A stretch of DNA of 64,000 bases. Origin: Candidatus Flexicrinis affinis (GTDB taxonomy: Bacteria; Chloroflexota; Anaerolineae; Aggregatilineales; Phototrophicaceae). The translations under genes and the position numbers were made by a program. The notes under the pieces were generated by a model. The model made no database searches, was not told the origin of the DNA, and was given only the letters and a program-made list of their open reading frames with translations. The DNA lies in the NCBI GenBank assembly GCA_016716525.1, contig JADJWE010000009.1, forward strand, positions 124,001 to 188,000. Reading direction: 5' to 3'. Below are positions 36,986 through 44,380 of this stretch, piece after piece (the first letter of the stretch is position 1; the number at the start of each line of letters is the position of its first letter).

Positions 36986-38563
36986 ATGTCCGCCCGACCG
37001 CCGTCTATCGCCCGTGCATCGGCCATCATCGCCGCTGGGAACATCGCCAGCCGTGTGTTGGGCCTGGGCCGCGAGGTGGTCCTGTCGAACTTGTTCGGCG
37101 CGTCGCGGGCGCTCGAAGCGTTCAATAACGCCGTACTCGTCACTCGTTCGCTGTTCGATCTGCTGATCGCCGGCCACGTCAACAGCGCCATCGTGCCGGT
37201 GCTCAGCGAGATCGACTCGAAGCACGGGCGCGATTCCCTGTGGCGCGTGTTGGCGGCGCTGGCCGGGATCGTGGTGCTGGCGCTGGCCGTCGTCGTGCTC
37301 GTCATGATTGCGGCAGCGCTCCCGATCGCGCGCATCATCGGCGGTGACGCGGCGACGGTGGAGGAGACGGCCGGCCTGATCCGGCTGACCGCGCCGGCAC
37401 TGCTGCTGATGTGCTTGTTCGCCTTGTACAGCGGCGCGCTGTATGCCTTGCGCATCTTCACCTATCCGGCGCTGGCCGCGGCGGTCTTCAACGGCACGAT
37501 GGTGGCCGTCACGTTGATCCTCGGCGGGTCTCGCCAGATCGAAGCGGCGGCGGTGGCGTGGATTGCGGCGGCGGCGGCACAGCTCGCGCTTCAGCTTTAC
37601 GGCCTGCGGTCCGGCAGACTGCGCCTGTCGTTGCACTGGCGCGATCCGCTGGTGGCGCCGGTGCTGCGCCGGATCGGCCGGCTGTACGTGCCGGTTATCG
37701 GCTCGCTGATCGTCGATCTCATCACCACGCGGTTCTTCACCTACGCGCTTGCCGCGCGCGCATTGATCGACCACGGCAACAACTACATGCAGTGGGCGAC
37801 GACGCTCATTCAGTTCCCGCAGGGTCTGGTCGCAACGGCGATCAGCGCGGCGGTATTGCCGACGCTCAGCCGCGCCGCCGTCGCCGAACGGGACGGTGAA
37901 GCCGCCGAGGGACAGTCGTTCGCCGACACGCTTGGCCTCGGCCTGCGCATGACCACCGTGCTGATCCTGCCGGCGGCGCTGGCGCTGGCCGTGCTGGCCG
38001 TGCCGATCGTTCAGCTCGTGTTCGAGCACGGCGCGTTCACGCCGTACGACACCGGCATCACCGCGCTGGCGCTGCGGCTGTACGTGATTGGCCTGCCGTT
38101 TGCCGCGTGGGATCTGCTGCTGGTCTACGCGTTCTATGCGCGTCAGGACACGCTGACTCCGGCGCTGGTCGGTGTCGCCAGTCTGATCGTCTATGCGATC
38201 GCCGCCGTGCTTCTCTTCCCGACCTTCGATCTCTACGCACTCATGCTGGCTGACGCGGTCAAGCACGTCACGCACGCGAGCATCTCGGCCGTTTTACTCG
38301 CACGGCGCGGACCGGTGTTCGCCAACCAGCGGCTGATCGGCACGTTCGCGCGGGGCCTCGTTGCCTCGCTGGGGATGGCGGCGATCGGCCTGCTCGTGAT
38401 GCAGGCGCTCGCCCCGTTGTTCGGCACCAACACGCTCAACGAAATCGTCGGTGTCGGCCTGAGCCTCGCCGCCTGCGGCGCGACTTATCTGGCACTGGGT
38501 GTGATTCTGCGCCTCGAAGAACTGTCGATGCTGCGGCGCGTCTTCCGCCGGTTGCGGGGCTAA
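36986..38563 (+). CDS. murJ: Lipid II flippase MurJ
   Basis: A 525-residue protein with 14 predicted membrane helices, normal for MurJ/MviN of the MOP superfamily. GNIASRVLGLGREVVLSNLFGAS at the N terminus and FNNAVLVTRSLFDLL correspond to the conserved first helices, and TLIQFPQGLVATAISAAVLP to the motif in the middle. It moves lipid-linked peptidoglycan precursor across the membrane. It is the last gene of the pgeF-rfaE2-murJ unit, 23 bases after rfaE2. A family B repeat follows. Confidence 0.92.
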   Translation: MSARPPSIARASAIIAAGNIASRVLGLGREVVLSNLFGASRALEAFNNAVLVTRSLFDLLIAGHVNSAIVPVLSEIDSKHGRDSLWRVLAALAGIVVLALAVVVLVMIAAALPIARIIGGDAATVEETAGLIRLTAPALLLMCLFALYSGALYALRIFTYPALAAAVFNGTMVAVTLILGGSRQIEAAAVAWIAAAAAQLALQLYGLRSGRLRLSLHWRDPLVAPVLRRIGRLYVPVIGSLIVDLITTRFFTYALAARALIDHGNNYMQWATTLIQFPQGLVATAISAAVLPTLSRAAVAERDGEAAEGQSFADTLGLGLRMTTVLILPAALALAVLAVPIVQLVFEHGAFTPYDTGITALALRLYVIGLPFAAWDLLLVYAFYARQDTLTPALVGVASLIVYAIAAVLLFPTFDLYALMLADAVKHVTHASISAVLLARRGPVFANQRLIGTFARGLVASLGMAAIGLLVMQALAPLFGTNTLNEIVGVGLSLAACGATYLALGVILRLEELSMLRRVFRRLRG

Positions 38564-38579
38564 AAAGGAGATTCTCTCC

Positions 38580-38682
38580 AATGGGCTTTCGCTGCTCCGG
38601 ACACCCTTATTTGCGATTTCATCGCGAGTAAGGAGGTGCAGGAGTGCAAACTCCTGCCGGGGTGTGGGGCAGCGCCCCAGCG
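38580..38682. repeat. Structured intergenic repeat, family B, copy 3 (shorter)
   Basis: Contains CGCGAGTAAGGAGG, a stem from CAGGAGT (38639) and ACTCCTG, and the terminal GGGGCAGCGCCCC hairpin (38666-38678). The middle part differs from copies 1 and 2. It directly precedes the left direct repeat of the VapBC cassette. Confidence 0.65.
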
Positions 38683-38684
38683 CG

Positions 38685-38713
38685 CGTTAGTTCGACTGCA
38701 TCGTACGGTGGGC
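38685..38713. repeat. Left direct repeat flanking the VapBC cassette
   Basis: A 29-base sequence starting CGTTAGTTCGACTGC and ending TACGGTGGGC that matches 39559-39587 at 28 of 29 positions. Read on the minus strand it encodes the last eight residues and stop of the SDR protein (AHRTMQSN). Confidence 0.8.
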
Positions 38714-38727
38714 GGGCGATGGCGTGA

Positions 38728-39168
38728 TTACGTTGCTGTCGTCCAGTTCCCCAGCCAATGAATGCTCGGAAACCGGTCTTTCATCGCGTTGAACATACGC
38801 TCGTCGGCTGTCCAAAACGCGCAGGAAAGTTGTTCGGCCACGGCGAGGTATTGTGCATCATAGGCGGTGGGGCGGTTATACGTCGCTGCCAACTCGTATC
38901 CCCGCTTGAGCAACGCGCTGTTGAAATGAAGGGTGATGGGATAATCAAGCAGTCTATCGCGCGCGCGTAGTCCTTCTTCAACCGTCACGCGCCCTTGAAA
39001 AACCGCCTTGCGACAAACTGCGACAAATTCGTATCGAAGTAGAACCGGTGCATGGAGCGTCGTGTTCTCGTCCTGCAGGTACTTGATAAGCTGCTGCGCT
39101 TGTGGAGAGAGTGTTTCTGGAAAGACGCTGGCGATGAAGATCCCTGAGTCCAGAACGATATCGCTCAA
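38728..39168 (-). CDS. vapC: PIN-domain toxin of VapC type
   Basis: A 146-residue predicted metal-dependent ribonuclease. IVLDSGIFIASVFPE holds the first Asp (D6), LLRYEFVAVCRKAV the conserved Glu, TAYDAQYLAVAEQL the third acidic site, and FWTADERMFNAM the last. All four PIN acids are present. It overlaps the antitoxin gene by 4 bases (ATGA), the usual TA arrangement with antitoxin first. Confidence 0.88.
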   Translation of the reverse strand: MSDIVLDSGIFIASVFPETLSPQAQQLIKYLQDENTTLHAPVLLRYEFVAVCRKAVFQGRVTVEEGLRARDRLLDYPITLHFNSALLKRGYELAATYNRPTAYDAQYLAVAEQLSCAFWTADERMFNAMKDRFPSIHWLGNWTTAT

Positions 39169-39416
39169 GAGGCTTCCTCGCGCAGTTCATCGAGCAGCGA
39201 AAGCGCGCCAACAGTTCCGGTCTTGCCGATCCGCGACCGAATGTCGGCTTGTAACGCATCGATGTCTGCCCACCACGCATCAAAGTCGAATGAGGACATA
39301 TCAGCCTGCTCAGCGTCGACAGCAGCTTCTTGCTCGATCAATGCACGCACACGCCGTTTGGCATCGGGGTGAAGTTGATGAAATTTCTCGATAATCTCGC
39401 GTTCGAGCGTGCTCAT
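39165..39416 (-). CDS. Antitoxin of the VapBC pair
   Basis: An 83-residue acidic, helical protein. Residues 1-30 (EREIIEKFHQLHPDAKRRVRALIEQE) look like a compact helical domain, and the tail FDFDAWWADIDALQADIRSRIG resembles the toxin-wrapping segment seen in VapB/RelB-like antitoxins. The DNA-binding fold is not a recognisable AbrB or ribbon-helix-helix. The pairing rests on the overlap with vapC and on size. Confidence 0.75.
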   Translation of the reverse strand: MSTLEREIIEKFHQLHPDAKRRVRALIEQEAAVDAEQADMSSFDFDAWWADIDALQADIRSRIGKTGTVGALSLLDELREEAS

Positions 39417-39558
39417 GACCGTAGTCCTCGATCTCTTCCTAGCGCCATTCTACACCGAGTTCTTTCCGTCTCCGCTCGTTATCAGACATACGAACAGAGA
39501 GCATCGGTATTGACGCTTCGGCAGCAAAACCCAGAAGCTCGATACGCTTGCCACTCGC

Positions 39559-39587
39559 CGTTAGTTTGACTGCATCGTACGGTGGGC
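39559..39587. repeat. Right direct repeat flanking the VapBC cassette, inside the SDR gene end
   Basis: The partner of 38685-38713. It contains the SDR stop codon and last codons, so the sequence belongs to the SDR gene and the left copy is the duplicate. Confidence 0.8.
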
Positions 39588-40359
39588 CAGCGCCGTCATC
39601 ATGCGGCGCGGCGTCAGGCGAAGGGTCCAGACCATCAGCGCGTTCAGAACACCCGGCACGATGCTCGCCTTCCGCCGCAGCATCCGCGTTAATCGACGCG
39701 CGGACGCACGGCTCTGGCTCCATAAGCGTGAAGCGTTGGAACAGCGTGTACTGCTGGCCGCTGACGTCGTGGAACTCGGTGCGAGTCACACCCGGGCAGG
39801 TGGTCGTGACGCTTACGCCGCTGCCGCGCAGTTCGAAATTGATCGCTTCGCTGAAGCTGAGGACGAATGCCTTGGCGGCCGAGTAGCTGGCGTACAGCGG
39901 GCTGGGGAGGAACGCGCCGATCGACGCGACCTGTAGCACGTAGCCGAATTTGCGCGCGACCATATCCGGCACGAACAGACGTGTCATGCGCACCACCGTC
40001 GCAATATCGATGTCGAGCATCTGCTGCTCGCGCTCCCATGCGATATCCGTGAACTTGCCGTACAGGCCGAAGCCGGCGTTGTTGATCAACACGTCGACCC
40101 CGATACCGTCAGCACGGAGCTGATCGTAGATCGCTTGCGGCACGTCCGGCAGGCTGAGGTCGGCGGCGATCACTTTGGTCTGGATGCCGTGCGCCTTTGA
40201 GAGCTCGTCCGCGACAGCGTTCAACCGGTCTTCGCGGCGGGCGACGAGCACGAGATTGGTCCCGGCAGCGGACATCTGTCGCGCGAACTCTTCGCCCAAC
40301 CCGCTCGATGCGCCGGTGACCAGCGCCCACTTACCTTTCAGATCTGATAGTTGCGTCAT
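39561..40359 (-). CDS. Short-chain dehydrogenase/reductase, one frameshift
   Basis: An NAD(P)-dependent oxidoreductase of the classical SDR type. VTGASSGLGEEFARQ binds the cofactor, LINNAGFGLYG is the NNAG motif, Ser in VASIGAFLPSPLYASYSAAKAF and its YSAAK give the catalytic Tyr and Lys. One extra G near 39683 breaks the frame; corrected, the C terminus reads RRKASIVPGVLNAL to AHRTMQSN, 265 residues. The printed frame runs on to 39439 and gives a tail unlike an SDR. Substrate unknown. Confidence 0.88.
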
Positions 40360-40494
40360 AGCTGATCCATCTGCGGGAAGATTGCCCTACAACCCCCGTT
40401 ATTGTGGCACGGAGCGCACATATAAACGATGACCGGTGCGCCGCCGTCAGCTAAAATAGGGTGTATCAGGCAGCCAATGCGACAGGGAGTCGCC

Positions 40495-42774
40495 GTGAAC
40501 GTATTGATTGTTGGCAGCGGCGGGCGCGAACACGCGATTGCGGTTGCGCTGCGCCGGTCGAGCCGCGTAGATGCGCTCTACGTCATGCCCGGCAATGCGG
40601 GAACAGCCGTGCTCGGCACCAACGTCGAGCTTGACCCGAAAGATCACGCAGCGCTGATCGACTTCGCACGCCACCGCCAGATCGGTCTGGTCGTCGTCGG
40701 GCCCGAGGCCCCGTTGGCCGAAGGAATGATCGACTCGCTCCAAGCGGCAGGCATTCGCGCCTTCGGGCCGACCAAAGCCGCCGCCCAGCTCGAGTCGTCC
40801 AAGGCGTTCTCGAAGGAGTTCATGCGCAAGGTAGGCATCCCGACCGCAGAGCACGCGACGTTCAGCGACTATGTCGCTGCGCTGCGCTATTTGGAGACCT
40901 GTAAGCACCCGGTGGTCGTCAAGGCCGACGGGCTGGCCGCCGGCAAAGGCGTGATCGTGTGCGACGACCGCGACGACGCGGCCGCGGCGGTCACACACCT
41001 GATGCGCGATTCGGCCTTCGGCACCGCCGGCGCGACGGTCATCATCGAGGAGCGATTGACGGGACCGGAACTGTCCGTACTGGCGTTCTGCGATGGCAAG
41101 ACGGTCGTGCCGATGCCGCCCGCGCGCGACCACAAGCGGATTGGCGATGGTGATCGCGGCCCGAATACCGGCGGCATGGGTGCGTATGCGCCGGTGCCGG
41201 ATATCCCGAAGACGATGGTCGATCAAATCGTGCGGCGCGTGCTTCAGCCGGCGGTCGACGGCATGGCGGCGCGCGGGACGCCATTCGTTGGCGTGCTGTA
41301 CGCCGGCTTGATGCTGACACCCGACGGCGTGCGAACGCTTGAGTTCAACGTCCGCTTTGGCGACCCGGAGACGCAGGCCATTCTGCCGCTGTTGGACAGC
41401 GATCTGCTCGACATCTTCGAGGCGTGCATCGACGGCACGCTGCGCCGCGATCAGGTGCGTTGGCTGGACGGCGTGTGTGCGACCGTCGTCCTTGCTGCCG
41501 CCAACTATCCGGCCGATCCGCGCCGCGGCGACCCGATTCAACTGCCGGCGCAGCTTCCGGAGTCGGTCGAGATCTATCACGCCGGCACAGCTCTGCAAGG
41601 GCATCAGGTGGTGACTGCCGGCGGTCGCGTGTTGGCCGTCAGCGCCGTCGGACCGACGCTGGACGACGCGCTGCAAACGGCGTACTTCATCGTCTCGCAG
41701 GTGCAGTTCGACGGCATGCAGTACCGCCGCGACATCGGACGCCCGCCGCAGGCCGCCTATGCCCGTGCGGGGGTGGACATCACCGCTGGCACGCGCGCCA
41801 CCGAGCTGATGAAGGGCTACGTGCGCAGCACCTACACCCGCGCCGTACTCAGCGAGATGGGCGCGTTCGGCGGTTTGTACGACGCCAGCGAGATCAAGGC
41901 GATGACCGCGCCGATCCTCGTGTCGTCCACGGACGGCGTCGGCACCAAGACGATGGTCGCCGCGCGCATGAACCGCTGGGACACGATCGGCCGCGATCTG
42001 GTCAACCACTGCGTCAACGACATCCTCGTGCAAGGCGGTCGCCCGTTGTTCTTCATGGACTATGTCGCCAGCAGCAAGCTCGACGCCGAGCAGATCGCCA
42101 CAGTCGTGCGCGGTGTTGCGGAGGCGTGCCGCGAGATCGGGTGTGTGCTGCTCGGCGGCGAAACCGCCGAGATGCCCGGCGTCTACCAGCCCGGCGAGAT
42201 CGACCTTGCCGGTACGGTGGTCGGGGTGGTTGAGCGCGACGCGCTCATCGACGGGACGCGCGTCACGCCCGGCGATGTGCTGCTGGCACTGCCGTCGACC
42301 GGCTTGCATACCAACGGCTATTCGCTGGCGCGGCTGGCGCTTCAATCGCTGGACTGGCAAAGCCCGCATCCACAGCTCGACGGCCAGTCGATCGGTGCTG
42401 CGCTGCTGGCGGTGCACCGCTGCTATTTGAACGAGGTCGCGGCACTGCGCTCGTCGGGGATCGATATCAAGGCGTTGGCGCACATCACCGGCGGCGGCGT
42501 GGTCGACAACGTGCCGCGTGTGCTGCCTGCCGGAACCGCTGCGGTCATCCGGCGCGGGACGTGGCCCGAGCCGCCGATCTTCGGGTTGATCGCGCGCCAC
42601 GCGCAAGTCAACGCGGCCGAGCAATTCCACGCGCTAAACATGGGCATCGGTATGATCGTGATCGTGCCGGCGGAGCAGGCCGACGCGGCGCTGACGGCTG
42701 TGCCGGACATGCACCGCGTGGGCGAGGTCATCACCGGCGAGCGCACCGTCACGATCGAGGCCCCGTATGGATAG
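40495..42774 (+). CDS. purD/purM: Bifunctional GAR synthetase / AIR synthetase (PurD-PurM fusion)
   Basis: A 759-residue purine-synthesis protein, GTG start 40495 with AGGGAG upstream. Residues 1-420 are PurD: NVLIVGSGGREHAI, MPGNAGT, VVVGPEAPLAEG, VVKADGLAAGKGV, PARDHKRIGDGDRGPNTGGMG and NVRFGDPETQ. From about 425 PurM begins: YARAGVDITAG, GGLYD, STDGVGTKTM, NHCVNDILVQGG, LLGGETAEMPG and HITGGGVVDNVPR. Both sets of motifs are complete, so it should make GAR (step 2) and AIR (step 5). It ends 8 bases inside purN. The order GARS-AIRS-GART equals that of the animal trifunctional protein. Confidence 0.93.
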   Translation: MNVLIVGSGGREHAIAVALRRSSRVDALYVMPGNAGTAVLGTNVELDPKDHAALIDFARHRQIGLVVVGPEAPLAEGMIDSLQAAGIRAFGPTKAAAQLESSKAFSKEFMRKVGIPTAEHATFSDYVAALRYLETCKHPVVVKADGLAAGKGVIVCDDRDDAAAAVTHLMRDSAFGTAGATVIIEERLTGPELSVLAFCDGKTVVPMPPARDHKRIGDGDRGPNTGGMGAYAPVPDIPKTMVDQIVRRVLQPAVDGMAARGTPFVGVLYAGLMLTPDGVRTLEFNVRFGDPETQAILPLLDSDLLDIFEACIDGTLRRDQVRWLDGVCATVVLAAANYPADPRRGDPIQLPAQLPESVEIYHAGTALQGHQVVTAGGRVLAVSAVGPTLDDALQTAYFIVSQVQFDGMQYRRDIGRPPQAAYARAGVDITAGTRATELMKGYVRSTYTRAVLSEMGAFGGLYDASEIKAMTAPILVSSTDGVGTKTMVAARMNRWDTIGRDLVNHCVNDILVQGGRPLFFMDYVASSKLDAEQIATVVRGVAEACREIGCVLLGGETAEMPGVYQPGEIDLAGTVVGVVERDALIDGTRVTPGDVLLALPSTGLHTNGYSLARLALQSLDWQSPHPQLDGQSIGAALLAVHRCYLNEVAALRSSGIDIKALAHITGGGVVDNVPRVLPAGTAAVIRRGTWPEPPIFGLIARHAQVNAAEQFHALNMGIGMIVIVPAEQADAALTAVPDMHRVGEVITGERTVTIEAPYG

Positions 42775-43417
42775 TCCTCACAGCCCTCACCCCCTTGCCC
42801 CCTCTCCCTCAGGGAGAGGGGGCAGACGAATCGTGGTGATGGCGTCCGGGAACGGCAGCAACTTGCAGGCATTGATCGACGCGTGCGCCGACGGGCGGAT
42901 CGATGCGCCGATCGCCGGCGTGATCGTCAACCGGCGCGACGCCTACGCCCGCGAACGGGCCGCGCAGGCGGGAATCCCGTGCGAGTACCAGCCGCTCAAG
43001 CCGTACACCGACGCCGGACGGCCGCGCTCTGACTACGACGCCGACGTGGCCGAACGGGTCGCGGGGTATGCGCCCGATTTGATCGTGCTGGCTGGGTGGA
43101 TGCACGTGCTCTCGCCGGCGTTCCTCGACCGCTTTCCGGGCAAGGTGATCAACCTGCATCCGGCGCTGCCGGGCATGTTCGCTGGCACGCACGCCATCGA
43201 GCGGACGTTCGAAGCGTACCAACGCGGCGAGGTGGCATGCGGCGGGATCATGGTGCACGTCGTGGTGCCGGAGGTCGACGCCGGGCCGGTGATCGCGCAG
43301 GCCGAGGTGCCGATCCTGCCGGACGACACGCTGGAGACGTTCGAGGCGCGCCTGCACGCCGCCGAACACGCGCTTCTCGTCGAGGCCACGCGGCGGGCGC
43401 TGGAGGCCGACTGTTAG
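42767..43417 (+). CDS. purN: Phosphoribosylglycinamide formyltransferase PurN
   Basis: A 216-residue enzyme that formylates GAR with 10-formyl-THF. RIVVMASGNGSNLQAL is the phosphate-binding start, VIVNRRDAYA follows, LAGWMHVLSPAFLDRFPGK precedes the catalytic NLHPALPGMFAGTHA (Asn and His), and VVPEVDAGPVIAQ supplies the Asp. The only start giving a complete first strand is ATG 42767, overlapping the purD/purM stop. The first about 20 residues (SPHPLAPSPSGRGGR) are then encoded by a family A repeat and replace the usual 2-4 residues. An internal GTG at 42833 would cut into the first strand. Confidence 0.9.
   Translation: MDSPHSPHPLAPSPSGRGGRRIVVMASGNGSNLQALIDACADGRIDAPIAGVIVNRRDAYARERAAQAGIPCEYQPLKPYTDAGRPRSDYDADVAERVAGYAPDLIVLAGWMHVLSPAFLDRFPGKVINLHPALPGMFAGTHAIERTFEAYQRGEVACGGIMVHVVVPEVDAGPVIAQAEVPILPDDTLETFEARLHAAEHALLVEATRRALEADC
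42784..42823. repeat. Family A palindromic repeat inside the purN reading frame
   Basis: CCCTCACCCCC at 42784-42794 and a perfect hairpin of GCCCCCTCTCCCT and its complement at 42797-42823. It lies 10 bases after the purM stop and is read through in frame as the N terminus of PurN. Confidence 0.8.
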
Positions 43418-43434
43418 CGCAGGCACCAATCTAG

Positions 43435-44253
43435 CTAGGGTTGCAGCGAGTCGATAATCGCAGCAATTCCTTGCATCGAACGATCCGGCAGCCGTTGTGG
43501 ACGCCCGCCGTCGACGCGATATAGCACAGTTGGTGTCGAACTGACATTGAGATCTCGCGCCAAACGCAGATCAGCCGCGTCTTGTGACGCACTTTGCGTA
43601 CAGCGCAGTAGCTCCGGAAAATTGACGCCGCTGCGTTCAGCCAAACCTTGCGAGAAGTCGGCGCCGGCGTTGCCGGACAGAATCAGCTCGAAGGCGAGTT
43701 CGCTGGCGTAGAAGTACGAACCGGGTTTCTGCGCGTTGACACATTCGAGCAGGTCGGCGACCTGCGTGGTATTCGGACTTGCATTCACACCGGCCGTCGG
43801 GAGCGTGCGTAGTTCAAAGCGCGCCCGTCCCTTAGCCACGTAGTCTCGCAGGAGTTGGTCGATCGTCGGCTTGTACTGCTGACACGCTGGGCAGTACCAG
43901 TCTGCGAACAGGACAATCGTCACCCGCGCCTGCGGATTTCCGAGGACGAAACCTCCATCCTCAAGGCGCTCCATGGGCAGCGGCGCGAAGAACGCGGCGT
44001 CGAGCGGCGGCGGCCCCTCGTGTCTTGGTTCGTAAAACGGAGCAGGCCTGCACTTCACGCGCACTTCTTGAACAGCCGTGTAGATCAGTTCGATTGCGAT
44101 GTCCGGCTCGCCGGCAAGGTCGGTAGCGATCTTCGCGATGACAGGCAGCACGGCTGCCGCCTCCGGGCAGTCCGTCGCCGGTCCTTGCGCAGCGATCATT
44201 GACGATAGTACGACCAGTACCACAGTGACAAACAGCAGAGTCAATTTGCGCAT
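43435..44253 (-). CDS. Secreted DsbA-like thioredoxin-fold oxidoreductase
   Basis: A 272-residue protein from ATG 44253 (GGGAG upstream). Signal peptide 1-22. Residues 25-62 are the CPEAAAVLPVI...VQEVRVKC segment shared with the protein at 27273. Then comes a DSBA/thioredoxin-4 domain: LGNPQARVTIVLFADWYCPACQQY with the CPAC active site, and a cis-Pro loop STPTVL near the end. It probably forms or isomerises disulphides in exported proteins. It is convergent with purN, 17 bases away. Confidence 0.85.
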   Translation of the reverse strand: MRKLTLLFVTVVLVVLSSMIAAQGPATDCPEAAAVLPVIAKIATDLAGEPDIAIELIYTAVQEVRVKCRPAPFYEPRHEGPPPLDAAFFAPLPMERLEDGGFVLGNPQARVTIVLFADWYCPACQQYKPTIDQLLRDYVAKGRARFELRTLPTAGVNASPNTTQVADLLECVNAQKPGSYFYASELAFELILSGNAGADFSQGLAERSGVNFPELLRCTQSASQDAADLRLARDLNVSSTPTVLYRVDGGRPQRLPDRSMQGIAAIIDSLQP

Positions 44254-44380
44254 ATCGACTCCCAAACGTAATGGTGCACGGACAGGCGAGTATAACCGGC
44301 GGCTTCTATAAGCGCCCAACAGTAGTTGCGGTGCGGGGCGCGTTGTGCGACCATTCGCAGCAGTTACAGACGGAGGCATC

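Noticed and set aside
36986..38275. Long minus-strand frame over murJ rich in Arg, Gln and His
   Set aside because: Shadow of hydrophobic murJ codons; murJ has 14 helices and family motifs.
40360..40494. Purine riboswitch before purD/purM
   Set aside because: No purine-aptamer core is visible in the 135-base leader; only a weak TAAAAT-like box near 40452.
40447..42630. A 727-codon frame antisense to purD/purM
   Set aside because: Composition follows third-position GC of the real gene; no motifs, while the sense strand has complete enzyme signatures.
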